Part shown: in pieces, positions 1 to 8,687 of the stretch
Layout of the letters: every line of letters begins with the position of its first letter
Position numbering within the stretch: position 1 is the first letter of the stretch
Assembly (NCBI RefSeq): GCF_965224175.1
Contig: NZ_OZ245041.1
Coordinates: 1,674,001-1,738,000 of the forward strand
DNA length: 64,000 nt
From: Kordia sp965224175
GTDB lineage: Bacteria > Bacteroidota > Bacteroidia > Flavobacteriales > Flavobacteriaceae
Direction of reading: 5' to 3'
The notes under the pieces: generated by a model
The model's database searches: none
What the model was told of the DNA's origin: nothing
What the model saw: the letters and a program-made list of their open reading frames with translations, nothing else
Made by a program: the position numbers and the translations under genes

Positions 1-1
1 G

Positions 2-112
2 ACTTTCTTAGAAAATGGTTTTGTCACGGGAGGAATCACAGTACTTATCCTATATTTTATCTTTGGAAAAATATTAGTAAGGTATTATGGGAAACAAGAA
101 AAATCATCTTAA
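2..112 (+). CDS. C-terminal fragment of a membrane protein (cut by window edge)
   Basis: An open frame enters from the left edge and stops with TAA at 110-112, giving 36 residues. It has a Gly-rich start, one hydrophobic stretch of about 16 residues (ITVLILYFIFG) and a basic C-terminal tail (KILVRYYGKQEKSS), the usual layout of a last transmembrane helix followed by a cytoplasmic end. Too little is present to name a family. It converges on the minus-strand gene that ends at 127. Confidence 0.45.
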   Translation, partial: TFLENGFVTGGITVLILYFIFGKILVRYYGKQEKSS

Positions 113-126
113 AAAGAAATGAATCA

Positions 127-357
127 TTACACTTCTCTATGACCTTTGGTAAAGATTGAACTCATCAATACCTTTTCTTTTCCTTCTTCTTCTACAACTG
201 CAAATTTTGGCGCTAAAATACTTGTAATGACGGCAGAGATTAACGCTAACCACAAGGTGTTTAATTTTAAGACATAACCAATCGTTAAACGAAAAGCTAA
301 GAAGATTAACATAAAGGCTATAAAGTTGCAGAGTATTGCTTTAGTTTTTGGTTTCAT
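127..357 (-). CDS. Small two-helix membrane protein, hypothetical
   Basis: A 76-residue protein. Two hydrophobic segments (about residues 8-28 and 33-50) are followed by an acidic/basic tail containing VVEEEGKEK, suggesting two membrane helices with a short cytoplasmic tail. The layout resembles small DUF4229-like membrane proteins, but I cannot assign a family. It lies 9 bases downstream of the rRNA methyltransferase gene on the same strand and is probably co-transcribed with it. No function can be assigned. Confidence 0.6.
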   Translation of the reverse strand: MKPKTKAILCNFIAFMLIFLAFRLTIGYVLKLNTLWLALISAVITSILAPKFAVVEEEGKEKVLMSSIFTKGHREV

Positions 358-366
358 TGGTATTTC

Positions 367-1557
367 TTATGAGTTTTTATCTTGATATTTAGCTTTCTTG
401 CTTCCTGCATACATTTCATACTTCACCAAACGAGATTCTAATTTTCCATTGAATACTTTTATTTTTCTTGACGGACGTAAACCTACATGCTTTAAAGCTT
501 CTATGTTTGAAGTGATAAACCAAGCATTCGTATTAGCATATCCTTGCTTTAGCGTATCTCCTATGTCTGCATAAAATTCTTCCATATCAATATGCAAACG
601 CTCTCCGTATGGCGGATTGAATAAGATATGGAGTTTTTCATCACCTTCTTTTTTGGTTTCAAAGAAGTTAGCGCGACGAATCTTTATATAATCATCTAAA
701 TTCGCATTTTTCACATTGTCTTTGGCTTTTTGAACGGCAGATGGCGCTTTGTCATAACCGTAAATATTGTAATGAAATTCGCGTACTTTTCGCAATGAAG
801 ACTCTTCTATCTTTTCAAATAAATCTACATCCCAATCTTGCCATTTTTCAAAACCAAATTCTCTTCGGTTGATGTTTGCAGGAATGTTACAAGCAATCAT
901 TGCGGCTTCAATAGCAATAGTTCCACTTCCACACATTGGATCTAGTAAATCACATTGTCCGTCCCAACCAGACATCATTACCAAACCAGCCGCCAATACT
1001 TCATTGATTGGAGCAATATTTGTCGCCGTTTTGTAACCGCGTTTGTGTAATGAACCTCCAGAACTGTCTAATGAAATGGTACAATCATTGTTCTGAATAT
1101 GTACATGAATACGTAAGGTTGGAAATTTTAAATCTACATTTGGTCGTCTGCCTTCTGTGTTACGAAATTTATCTGCAATTGCATCTTTCGTTTTCAACGC
1201 AATAAATTGTGAATGTGTAAATTGCTCAGAAGAAACAGTAGCATCAATCGCAAAAGTATCACTATGCGATAAATATTTATCCCAATGCATATTATACACT
1301 TGATCATACAAATCTTTTTCATTTCTAATTTTAAAATAGCGTATAGGTTTTAAAATTTTGATGGCAGTACGCAAGCATAAGTTTGCTTTGTACATAAAAC
1401 CTTTGTCTCCCCTAAAACTTACATTACGCGTTCCTTTGCGAATATCTTGCGCGCCCAACCGTTTCAGTTCGTCTTCGAGTAAATCTTCAAAACCATGTAA
1501 GGTTTTGGCAACCATTTTAAAATTATCTTGTTTCATTTGCTTGTAATCTGACTGCAA
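367..1557 (-). CDS. THUMP-domain class I SAM-dependent RNA methyltransferase (RlmL/YcbY N-half type)
   Basis: 396 residues. The N-terminal third (about 15-170) fits a ferredoxin-like plus THUMP RNA-binding module. The C-terminal half is a Rossmann methyltransferase with motif I LLDPMCGSGTIAIEAA near residue 205 and the N6-adenine/N2-guanine catalytic motif NPPYGERL near residue 314. The family includes the N2-guanine methyltransferase domain of E. coli RlmL (23S G2445), so 23S rRNA guanine methylation is the likely role. Unlike E. coli RlmKL, no second RlmK methyltransferase domain is fused. A second Met at residue 8 (KQM) could be the real start, since Bacteroidota leaders give little help. 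Confidence 0.9.
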   Translation of the reverse strand: MQSDYKQMKQDNFKMVAKTLHGFEDLLEDELKRLGAQDIRKGTRNVSFRGDKGFMYKANLCLRTAIKILKPIRYFKIRNEKDLYDQVYNMHWDKYLSHSDTFAIDATVSSEQFTHSQFIALKTKDAIADKFRNTEGRRPNVDLKFPTLRIHVHIQNNDCTISLDSSGGSLHKRGYKTATNIAPINEVLAAGLVMMSGWDGQCDLLDPMCGSGTIAIEAAMIACNIPANINRREFGFEKWQDWDVDLFEKIEESSLRKVREFHYNIYGYDKAPSAVQKAKDNVKNANLDDYIKIRRANFFETKKEGDEKLHILFNPPYGERLHIDMEEFYADIGDTLKQGYANTNAWFITSNIEALKHVGLRPSRKIKVFNGKLESRLVKYEMYAGSKKAKYQDKNS

Positions 1558-1642
1558 AAGTACATTAATTTGTTTCCTTATGAAATTTGTGATGCGAAAG
1601 GTTTCTATATACCTAAAGATTGTACTTAAAAATCAACAATAA

Positions 1643-2485
1643 TTATTCTACAATTGTATTTAGATCTTCTAATTCTTTCAAGATTGAAATGTTTGTTCCG
1701 TTATTTTTTATGGAATTATTTACTACAGTATTTTCAACAGATCCGTCTGAAATTCGCAATCCATTACGTCCGTTATTTTCAACAGTATTGCCATCTATAT
1801 AATTATTCTTTGAATTTTGATCGACTCTTATTCCATCTCTTCCGTTTCCTGACGAATTATTATTACATATTTTTAAGTCAGAACATTTATCTAAATCAAT
1901 TCCGTCTTCATTTCCAGAAAGGATATTTCCTGAAATTTCACAATTTTTAGAGAAATCTAACTCAATTCCATTCACTTTATTGTTCTTCAATATATTGTTA
2001 GAAAATTTACAGTCACTCGAACTATTCACATCAATTCCGTCTCGCTTACAAGATTGTATGTCATTATTTTCTATAGTAATGTTTGAATTTCTTCGAACCG
2101 CTATTCCCATTAAAAAACCTTCTATTTTACAGTTCTTTATCGTCACATTCTTAGCTTTCTTATCTAATTCAATTCCAGAACTTTGATCATTTCTTTTGGA
2201 AAAAGATATCGTTTTGTTGTTTCCGTCAAACGTGAGATTACTTCCTACAATATAAAAGTTCCGATGTGTATTGGAATCTAGTTTTGTATTGCGGCGAACC
2301 TTTTTAGGTTTTGATTTATTGATAAATAACGAAGCGCCATCTGCAGTATTTTTATCTTGTCCTGTAATAAAAGTATTGGTATTTGTTCTTCCTACTTCAG
2401 GACTTTGCTGTGCTTGTTGAACTTTCATTCTCTTATTTTTACGTCTCTTTCTGTAAGATAAGATTAATTCATCATCATTCAACAC
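1643..2485 (-). CDS. Right-handed parallel beta-helix repeat protein (NosD-like)
   Basis: 280 residues. From about residue 75 to the end the protein consists of about 22-residue turns with the pattern N-x-I-x-x-N-x-I/x-x-N-x-x-DGI (for example NITIENNDIQSCKRDGIDV, ENNGRNGLRI), the hallmark of pectate-lyase-like/NosD beta-helices. The first 75 residues are basic, rich in Lys/Arg/Gln, with no signal peptide visible, so the protein may be cytoplasmic or exported by an unusual route. There are no recognisable lyase catalytic residues. It stands alone, divergent from the AraC-type regulator. Substrate unknown. Confidence 0.75.
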   Translation of the reverse strand: MLNDDELILSYRKRRKNKRMKVQQAQQSPEVGRTNTNTFITGQDKNTADGASLFINKSKPKKVRRNTKLDSNTHRNFYIVGSNLTFDGNNKTISFSKRNDQSSGIELDKKAKNVTIKNCKIEGFLMGIAVRRNSNITIENNDIQSCKRDGIDVNSSSDCKFSNNILKNNKVNGIELDFSKNCEISGNILSGNEDGIDLDKCSDLKICNNNSSGNGRDGIRVDQNSKNNYIDGNTVENNGRNGLRISDGSVENTVVNNSIKNNGTNISILKELEDLNTIVE

Positions 2486-2606
2486 GTTTTCAAAACAAAT
2501 ATTGTAGCTAGGTTTTGAATACCTACTTTTTTAAATAGCTTTTATATATTTTGTTTTCCGCTAAGATTATCATAGTTTTAAAAACTACGAAACCGATTCA
2601 CAATAC

Positions 2607-3749
2607 ATGCAAGACTTCAATTACTTATTTATCATTGTTGTTATTTCAATATTTATTTCTTTGTTCTTGGCTGTATTTTTGGTTACAGCTTCGTCTACAA
2701 ACAAACTTAGCAATCGTCTTTTTGCACTTTTTTTAATTTATACTAGTATTGATGTGAGTGGCTTTTTATACGAGTCTAACGCTGGAGAAATGTCTAATTT
2801 GGCGATGTTTCGGAATTTAGTCATCTTTCTACAATTGCCGACGTTGTATTTATATGTACTTGCTGCTTCGTATAAAAATTTTAGTCTAAAGTGGAAACAT
2901 ATCATACATATACTTCCATTTGTGTTGGTAAATTTAGTCTTTGTCCCTCGTTTTTATTTGGCAAATACTGCTGAAAAAATAGTTTTTCTTCAAGGTTTTA
3001 AAAATGTACCCGAAGTACAATTCAATCATATTTTTCTGCACTTACAAGTTCTTGTATACATTGTATTGATTTTCCTTGCATTGCGAAAAGCCAAAAAGTT
3101 ATATTTAGAGAATTATACGGGCAATAGTTTATTATCGCATCAATGGCTGTTTCAGCTTTCTGTAGCGATTACTATTTTTTACGTGATTGCTTTGCTAAAA
3201 AACATCCTTAAGTTTTCTACATATGATCATATTTCTGACCAAATTACTATTGGTTTGTATGTTTTTAATTTGATCATTATTTGTTGGTACTTACTGAAAG
3301 CTTTGAACAATCCGACATTATTTAGAAGTGTAGATCCAAATTTGACACTTGTAGAAACCATCGTTTCTGAGAAAAAAAAGAACTCTTCTCAAGCTGTTAA
3401 TGATATTAATTTTGATGTCGAACTGCAAAAGCTTCAAGCTTATATGCAAGACGAACAAGCGTTTTTGAATGCTTCTCTAACTATTCAAGATGTTTCTGAT
3501 GCTATTCATATTCCTGTTCGCGAATTGTCTGTTTTGATTAATCATAGATTGGGACAACATTTTTTTGATTTTGTAAATTCATATCGTATCAAAAAAGCAC
3601 AAGGATTACTTACTGATACTACCGATAAAAAACGAACTGTACTTGAAATTTTATACGAAGTTGGCTTTAATTCTAAATCGTCTTTTAATACTGCATTTAA
3701 GAAACATACAGGTTATACGCCAACTGCGTATCGAAAAAACCACTCATAA
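2607..3749 (+). CDS. Membrane-anchored AraC-family transcriptional regulator
   Basis: 380 residues. The N-terminal 240 residues hold about seven hydrophobic helices (starting YLFIIVVISIFISLFLAVFL), and the last 110 residues are an AraC/XylS double helix-turn-helix (VELQKLQAYM through GFNSKSSFNTAFKKHTGYTPTAYRK). This 7-helix-plus-AraC layout is common in Flavobacteriaceae and implies a regulator that senses a membrane or periplasmic signal and binds DNA from the membrane. It precedes the serine hydrolase gene by 150 bases, separated by a hairpin, so that gene is a plausible but unproven target. Confidence 0.88.
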   Translation: MQDFNYLFIIVVISIFISLFLAVFLVTASSTNKLSNRLFALFLIYTSIDVSGFLYESNAGEMSNLAMFRNLVIFLQLPTLYLYVLAASYKNFSLKWKHIIHILPFVLVNLVFVPRFYLANTAEKIVFLQGFKNVPEVQFNHIFLHLQVLVYIVLIFLALRKAKKLYLENYTGNSLLSHQWLFQLSVAITIFYVIALLKNILKFSTYDHISDQITIGLYVFNLIIICWYLLKALNNPTLFRSVDPNLTLVETIVSEKKKNSSQAVNDINFDVELQKLQAYMQDEQAFLNASLTIQDVSDAIHIPVRELSVLINHRLGQHFFDFVNSYRIKKAQGLLTDTTDKKRTVLEILYEVGFNSKSSFNTAFKKHTGYTPTAYRKNHS

Positions 3750-3763
3750 TCAGCTTTTTGTAA

Positions 3764-3825
3764 AAAGTCGAACGTTTTCAATAAAGAAATCGGACACTTT
3801 TATACTAAAAAAACCGTTCGACTTT
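3764..3825. terminator. Inverted repeat, possible terminator
   Basis: AAAGTCGAACG (3764-3774) is the exact reverse complement of CGTTCGACTTT (3815-3825), with 40 bases between them, directly after the AraC-type regulator stop codon. The long loop and lack of a clean T run make it a weak intrinsic terminator. It could also be a regulatory stem before the serine hydrolase gene. Confidence 0.4.
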
Positions 3826-3899
3826 ACGCATTCGGTCGCACAGCATTTTTTTATATTGCACTTTTGTTTCAAGTTAAATCGAACATAAATTAATTCTAC

Positions 3900-4970
3900 A
3901 TGAAACACATTACTACACTTCTATTTTTTTCAATACTTGTGCATCATTTTTCTTTCGCGCAAAACAAAACACAACAACTTGATTCTATCATACAAAGCTA
4001 TCATGAAAAGTTTCCTGAAGTAAGTATGAGTGTCGGTTTTATTCAAGATGATCAAGAGTTTTATACGGCGTATGGAAATCTCAGCAAGGAACGTACTATA
4101 AAGGTGAATAAGAATTCCGTTTTTGAAATTGCTTCTATTACAAAAATTATTACGTCTAATCTTCTTGCGCAAGCCGTAATTGAAGGTAAGTTGAAACTCG
4201 ATGATTATATTGACGCCTATTTACCTAAAGGGTATGTTTTACACAAAGACATTCAACAGAAGATTAAAATTTCTGATTTGGCAGCGCATATTTCAGGTTT
4301 ACCAGATATTGATTTTAAGGAATTGATTGAAAAAAATCCACAGCAACCTACAAGTACTGTCACGCTAGAAACACTAACAACACTTGTAAATACTTGTACT
4401 TCTTTGACCGATTATGGAAGTTATCGATATTCGAATATAGGATATATTTTGTTGGGACAAATTCTAGAAACGGTATATGGTAAAAGCTATGAAGAAATTC
4501 TCAACGAAAAAATAACAACACCTTTGCAACTCTCCAATACATTGACAACCGATTTTAATGTACCACATACAACAGTAGGTTACAACCGAAAAGGCGGCAC
4601 ACAAGAGTTCTTTACATGGAATCCTGCAATTGGTGCAGCCGGATTGATTAAATCGAATACTTCAGACATGATTACTTATGTAAAAGCTGTTTTACAGGAA
4701 GAAACTACAATTGGTAAAGCTGCATTGCGTACCGAACAATTATTGCATGTTGAAGATGGCGACGGAATTGGCTTAGGACTTGTGATTGTAGAAGATAGCG
4801 GAAATACCTTGTATTTAAAAACTGGTGATACGTTAGGACAAGCTTCTTTACTGTGTTACAACAGAGCTAAAAATTGGGGAATTGTTATCTTTTTGAATCA
4901 AGCAAATTCTAAGTTACGTCAAGAAATGTTGAATGTTATGTATGATGTAGTTTTGAAGTGGTTTTTCTAG
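3900..4970 (+). CDS. Serine hydrolase, class C beta-lactamase / D-Ala-D-Ala peptidase fold
   Basis: 356 residues with a signal peptide (hydrophobic to about residue 20, ending SFAQ), so exported to the periplasm. The SxxK catalytic motif is in FEIASITKIITSNLLAQ near residue 80, the YxN motif in YRYSNIGYILLG near residue 180, and LKTGDTLG near residue 305 fits the KTG-like third motif. Such Beta-lactamase (PF00144) proteins are peptidases, esterases or amidases; resistance activity is not implied. It follows the membrane AraC regulator and has a hairpin terminator at 5096-5141. Confidence 0.88.
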   Translation: MKHITTLLFFSILVHHFSFAQNKTQQLDSIIQSYHEKFPEVSMSVGFIQDDQEFYTAYGNLSKERTIKVNKNSVFEIASITKIITSNLLAQAVIEGKLKLDDYIDAYLPKGYVLHKDIQQKIKISDLAAHISGLPDIDFKELIEKNPQQPTSTVTLETLTTLVNTCTSLTDYGSYRYSNIGYILLGQILETVYGKSYEEILNEKITTPLQLSNTLTTDFNVPHTTVGYNRKGGTQEFFTWNPAIGAAGLIKSNTSDMITYVKAVLQEETTIGKAALRTEQLLHVEDGDGIGLGLVIVEDSGNTLYLKTGDTLGQASLLCYNRAKNWGIVIFLNQANSKLRQEMLNVMYDVVLKWFF

Positions 4971-5095
4971 ATCTTTATGTTGAAAACTTCCGAAATTTCT
5001 ATATCAATCACACCTTCATTATGAAGACAATGACATGAAATTGCAATACTTTTATCTTAAAGTAAATTCGTAATCCTATCATTCTTGTAAAAGAA

Positions 5096-5141
5096 AAAAT
5101 TCTATCTCGATAAAATTTGCATCTTATCTTGATAGAATTTT
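5096..5141. terminator. Hairpin terminator after the serine hydrolase
   Basis: AAAATTCTATC (5096-5106) pairs with GATAGAATTTT (5131-5141). Inner GATAA/TTATC can extend the stem past a two-base internal loop. The A and T ends allow termination in either direction. Confidence 0.6.
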
Positions 5142-5470
5142 CATAAAACTAAATATCCAAACCAACCCTATGTTTGCCGTCTTATTTTTAAGTAGTAGAC
5201 GCGCTACTTTACAGTATTATTAAAAACTAATTGCGGATGGTTTTCCGCTTATTTTCATCTAATATCGAATAGTTTTTTGAAGTGACCAAAATTATTGTAT
5301 AAGCGTTATTTTTTTAGCAATAAGCGTTGTGTTTTGGTTTAAAAAGTAAATAAAATACTACAATCAAATCATTAAGCAAAATGTTTGTTCAGTTTATTAG
5401 TACTCTATAGATCTTAAAACGTTAAAAGTACTTTCTTCCCCTAACTAAAACAGTATAAGCACTCACACAA

Positions 5471-5488
5471 TAAGGGTGATTTCCCTTA
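5471..5488. promoter_or_regulatory. Short palindrome TAAGGG-N6-CCCTTA upstream of 5552
   Basis: TAAGGG at 5471-5476 and CCCTTA at 5483-5488 form a perfect 6-base inverted repeat, 63 bases before the start codon of the 84-residue gene. Spacing and symmetry suit a dimeric regulator, but no regulator is identified. Confidence 0.3.
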
Positions 5489-5551
5489 GCGCTATTCCAC
5501 TGACTTCCAATAGATTTGCTACATTATTATTAACCACTAAAGAAAAAAGTT

Positions 5552-5806
5552 ATGCCACATCATCCACAAGGAACTAATGGTTGGACACTCTTAAAAGGCT
5601 ATCAAGCAATTTGGGATCCAAAAGTAGATTTAGGAAAGTTTTATTTTACTGATTTTAGAAATAACCGTAAGGAAACACCATATATGAACGCTGAAAATTT
5701 TGCACGTGTTATTGATATTCTTCGCAATGAGAAACCAGTATACGGAAATGCAAGTACAGGTTCTGTAAATACTGCAAAAGAAGAAATTGGAGAAGAAGAA
5801 AGCTAA
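5552..5806 (+). CDS. Small conserved-looking hypothetical protein (84 aa)
   Basis: 84 residues, soluble, with no signal peptide or membrane helix. It starts MPHHPQGTNGW, is rich in aromatic and charged residues in the middle (FYFTDFRNNRKE) and ends in an acidic tail (EEIGEEES). I do not recognise the family. Support for a real gene is an A-rich translation start region, protein-like composition and a hairpin terminator at 5831-5859. It is a single-gene unit facing the PAS-domain gene. Confidence 0.6.
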   Translation: MPHHPQGTNGWTLLKGYQAIWDPKVDLGKFYFTDFRNNRKETPYMNAENFARVIDILRNEKPVYGNASTGSVNTAKEEIGEEES

Positions 5807-5830
5807 AATTTTTCACATATAGTATTGCTT

Positions 5831-5859
5831 AAGTCCAGATGATTGTCTGGGCTTTTTTT
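5831..5859. terminator. Intrinsic terminator between convergent genes
   Basis: AAGTCCAGA (5831-5839) pairs with TCTGGGCTT (one G-T pair), followed by a run of seven T on the plus strand. It terminates the 84-residue gene and lies just beyond the stop codon of the PAS gene. Confidence 0.75.
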
Positions 5860-5864
5860 GTGCA

Positions 5865-6431
5865 TTATACTACTTGTTTTTCCAAGGCTATGAAGTGCGT
5901 AGTTTCTTTGTTATACAAAGGGATAATGTTTACTTCACATTTATACGTAGTGCTATCTTTTTTGTGGTTGATGATGATTTCTTTGAAAGGCTTGTTTTGC
6001 ATGATTTTGCTTCGAATTCGATTTTTAGTTTCGATAGACGTTTCTTTTCCTTGCAAGAAATTCGGTGTTTTATTGAGCGCAAATTTTTGAGAATATCCCG
6101 TCATCTTGGTAAATCCTTCATTTACCCATATGATGTTTTGTTTGATATCAGTAATGATTATAGCTTCGTATTCATGCTCTGAAAAAACTAAGTTCAAATC
6201 GTTTTGCCATTGGTATTTTTTTGCCAAAGTAGTTACTTCTGATAGTTCCATCTTCTTTTTAGACGCTACTAACATGTTTTGATAATTTTCCATATAAATA
6301 TCCCAACTAATTAATGGCATGGATTTATAGTTTACAGGCTGAACTTCCATTCCCTTTTGTTTAAAGTCATCTTGACTCATACTGGATAAATAGATATCCA
6401 AACCTTCCATGTTGTTGAGATTATTTTTCAT
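5865..6431 (-). CDS. PAS-domain protein
   Basis: 188 residues. Residues about 75-185 form a PAS fold: EYEAIIITDIKQNIIWVNEGF, then the GYSQKFALNKTPNFLQG segment, then the PAC-like end YKCEVNIIPLYNKE. PAS domains bind small ligands or sense redox or light. The segment NKTPNFLQGKET corresponds to the place where LOV domains carry GRNCRFLQG, but there is no Cys (NKTPNFLQG), so flavin photochemistry is unlikely. No kinase, cyclase or HTH output domain is attached; it is a stand-alone sensor or partner protein. The N-terminal 70 residues are unassigned. Confidence 0.8.
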   Translation of the reverse strand: MKNNLNNMEGLDIYLSSMSQDDFKQKGMEVQPVNYKSMPLISWDIYMENYQNMLVASKKKMELSEVTTLAKKYQWQNDLNLVFSEHEYEAIIITDIKQNIIWVNEGFTKMTGYSQKFALNKTPNFLQGKETSIETKNRIRSKIMQNKPFKEIIINHKKDSTTYKCEVNIIPLYNKETTHFIALEKQVV

Positions 6432-6645
6432 AGTATTTTCTGAATGCTGTACTCATCTTTTAATGATTGCTAAATCTATGAGAATCTTTTATGAAATCAA
6501 AATGATATGTGAAGTATAATTTTAATAGATAGATCATTGTGAGTACTCTTGAAATCATATTACGATAAAAGAGTATGTGTATTTGTAAAGTTTTTATTGT
6601 TGCTTGACACCTACTTTGAAATTATTTCGTTGTAATGACGACTAT

Positions 6646-6677
6646 AAAAGTGCAAAATACGTTAATTTTGCACTTTT
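6646..6677. terminator. Perfect 13-bp hairpin
   Basis: AAAAGTGCAAAAT (6646-6658), a 6-base loop, then ATTTTGCACTTTT (6665-6677). It is symmetrical, with A and T ends, so it could terminate in both directions, although the nearest upstream gene ends are not close. Confidence 0.5.
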
Positions 6678-6710
6678 AATATTTGTAGTTAAAAATTGGG
6701 TTAAGGATAG

Positions 6711-6860
6711 AAGCATTTCGACTGCGCTCAACGCAGGCGATGTTTGAGCTCTTTTCTTTTTTAAATTTTTGCTTTCGCAAGAAATTAAAAAATAAAAAGC
6801 GAGTGCGTATAGCCTGACCGATGTATACGGAGCGTAGCAGACGTATATCAGCGGAAACCC
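6711..6860. repeat. Probable flavobacterial extragenic repeat
   Basis: Contains TTTCGACTGCGCTCAACG followed by a near-perfect inverted repeat (AATTTTTGC-TTTC-GCAAGAAATT) and a GC-rich tail (GCGAGTGCG, CGGAGCGTAGCAG). The composition is unlike the neighbouring DNA and it has no coding character. I infer an extragenic repeat from resemblance; copy number was not checked. Confidence 0.4.
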
Positions 6861-6872
6861 TAAATATATATT

Positions 6873-7604
6873 ATGCAGAAAGAAGAGACAACTTGGTACG
6901 CATCGTGGTTTGATACACCGTACTACCATATTTTATATAAGGATCGTGGATATGACGAAGCAGAAGCCTTTATGAAGCAATTGGTTGAATTTTTGAATAT
7001 TCCGGAGGAAGGAACTATTTTGGATTTGGCTTGTGGCAAGGGAAGACATTCTGTGTTTTTGAATAAAATGGGCTATGATGTAACTGGTGTCGATTTGTCC
7101 CCAAATAGTATTAAACATGCATCTCAGTTTGCTAATGATTCTTTACGTTTTGAAGTCCATGATATGTGCAAACCGTATCCAAAACAATTTGATGCTGTGT
7201 TTAATTTGTTTACGAGTTTTGGTTATTTTGAACGTGAATCAGATAATTTAGATACAATCACATCTATTAAATCAGCACTGAATGCAAATGGTTTTGGAGT
7301 AATTGATTTTTTAAATGCTGAGTTTGTGATGGAAAACTTAGTAGAGAATGAAATTAAGGAAATTGACGGTATTATTTTTAGATTACACAGGTATGTAGAA
7401 GACGGTTTTATTTATAAAGATATTCGTTTTGAAGCCGATGGACGCGATCATCACTACACCGAAAAAGTAAAAGCATTGACTTTAAAAGATTTTGAGTCGT
7501 ATTTTAATGCGGCTGCTATTGATTTATTAGCTATTTTTGGCGATTATAGTCTTGGAAAGTTTGATAGAAAAACTTCTAGTAGGCTGATTATGATTTTTAA
7601 ATGA
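6873..7604 (+). CDS. Class I SAM-dependent methyltransferase
   Basis: 243 residues. Motif I is ILDLACGKGRHSVFL (about 46-60), the acidic residue after strand 2 is in VTGVDLSPNSI, and the post-motif region reads FDAVFNLFTSFGYF, matching Methyltransf_25/Methyltransf_11 folds. The substrate is not predictable. The stop codon overlaps the next gene's start (ATGA at 7601-7604), so it is translationally coupled to the ZIP transporter. Confidence 0.88.
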   Translation: MQKEETTWYASWFDTPYYHILYKDRGYDEAEAFMKQLVEFLNIPEEGTILDLACGKGRHSVFLNKMGYDVTGVDLSPNSIKHASQFANDSLRFEVHDMCKPYPKQFDAVFNLFTSFGYFERESDNLDTITSIKSALNANGFGVIDFLNAEFVMENLVENEIKEIDGIIFRLHRYVEDGFIYKDIRFEADGRDHHYTEKVKALTLKDFESYFNAAAIDLLAIFGDYSLGKFDRKTSSRLIMIFK

Positions 7605-8272
7605 TGCATTATTTACTTCCTGTTTTAGCCGTTGTATTTGGCTTTGGCTTTGTGACTGTTTTTCAGCTTCGCGAAAAGAAACATATGAAATTGCTACTTG
7701 CGTTTAGCGGTGCTTTCTTGTTGGCTATCACTATTTTTAACTTGTTGCCTTCTGTGTTTAGTGAATATAAGAATAGCTATGGTATTTTTGTCATGGCTGG
7801 AATTTTGCTTCAGATTTTTTTAGAATTTTTCTCAAAAGGCGCCGAACACGGACATGTACATATTGATAAAGATAATCATAAGTTTCCGTGGCTGTTGTTT
7901 TTAAGTTTGAGTATTCATGCTGTATTAGAAGGTTTTCCAATGCATCATCACGGCCATTTGATATACGGAATTGTCGTTCATAAAGTTCCGATTGCTATTA
8001 TTTTAACCACATTCTTTTACAAGTCTAAAATGTCAAAAGCTTCTATTTTGATATTCTTGATTTTGTTTGCGTTGATGACACCACTTGGAAGTTTTCTTTC
8101 TAAACAACTGACATTTTTAGCTGCTTATGAAAACCAAATTACCGCGTTGGTTATTGGAATCTTTTTACATATTTCCACTACAATATTGTTTGAAAGCTCT
8201 GAAGGTCACAAATTCAACTTGACAAAGTTATTGGTGATTATTACCGCTACTGTGATTGCGTTTTTTGTGTAA
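7601..8272 (+). CDS. ZIP-family metal transporter
   Basis: 223 residues, about seven or eight membrane helices. The metal-binding helices are recognisable: HAVLEGFPMHHHGH (TM4-type HxxxEG) and HKVPIAIIL (TM5-type HKxP), with a His-rich loop GAEHGHVHIDKDNHK between about residues 79 and 95. ZIP proteins import Zn2+, Fe2+ or other divalent metals; the exact metal is not determinable. It overlaps the upstream methyltransferase by four bases. A MerC-like protein and a Fur-family regulator lie within 1 kb, suggesting a small metal-handling neighbourhood. Confidence 0.88.
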   Translation: MMHYLLPVLAVVFGFGFVTVFQLREKKHMKLLLAFSGAFLLAITIFNLLPSVFSEYKNSYGIFVMAGILLQIFLEFFSKGAEHGHVHIDKDNHKFPWLLFLSLSIHAVLEGFPMHHHGHLIYGIVVHKVPIAIILTTFFYKSKMSKASILIFLILFALMTPLGSFLSKQLTFLAAYENQITALVIGIFLHISTTILFESSEGHKFNLTKLLVIITATVIAFFV

Positions 8273-8337
8273 ATCAGCATCATTTTTAAACCAAACTTAT
8301 CAAAATATTGTTTGCCTGTATCATTTCTGAATTCAGT

Positions 8338-8634
8338 TTACGACATTAGCATCAGAAATTTTTGAAGATCTTCTAATTCGCCTCCTAAAATAAATTTTTG
8401 GTTTGTAGTTTCAGTTAAACCTAAATCTTCTTCAATGTACACAAAATAAGATTCTAATTGTTTATCTATTTTTTTCGGACAAATTGTTTCTTGTGTATTT
8501 TTAATGGCTATAGCGATTCGATATGTAGAAAATCCATCAATATCATTTAGATCATTATAAATTTTATCTTCAACACATTGGTAGTTTGAAGTATTATAAA
8601 ATTTTTTAGGAATAATAACCTTAAAACTCTTCAT
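8338..8634 (-). CDS. Hypothetical protein (98 aa)
   Basis: 98 residues, soluble, no signal peptide. It begins MKSFKVIIPKKFYNTSNYQ and ends GGELEDLQKFLMLMS, with a mixed alpha/beta composition. I do not recognise the family. Codon use matches its neighbours. It is convergent with the ZIP gene and about 54 bases downstream of the MerC gene on the same strand. Confidence 0.5.
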   Translation of the reverse strand: MKSFKVIIPKKFYNTSNYQCVEDKIYNDLNDIDGFSTYRIAIAIKNTQETICPKKIDKQLESYFVYIEEDLGLTETTNQKFILGGELEDLQKFLMLMS

Positions 8635-8687
8635 GTAAATACATATTAAGTATCAGCTAAAAGCATCTTTATTTTTTAGTTTATGAA

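Larger units (their letters stand above)
4971..5551. other. 581-base intergenic region
   Basis: No convincing gene. It contains the terminator hairpin at 5096-5141 and a short palindrome at 5471-5488, and is otherwise AT-rich. The A-rich stretch just before 5552 (AAAGAAAAAAGTT) fits a Bacteroidota translation start region. Confidence 0.5.
6432..6872. other. 441-base intergenic region with hairpins and an extragenic repeat
   Basis: Holds a 13-bp perfect hairpin at 6646-6677 and, from about 6711, a patch that is more GC-rich than its surroundings. That patch contains TTTCGACTGCGCTCAA, which resembles widespread Bacteroidota extragenic repeats; frames crossing such repeats give spurious ...ALSAVE... 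peptides. No gene is supported. Confidence 0.55.

Noticed and set aside
6642..6929. 95-codon minus-strand frame containing ALSAVE
   Set aside because: This peptide pattern is an artefact of an extragenic repeat, and the frame overlaps the methyltransferase start.
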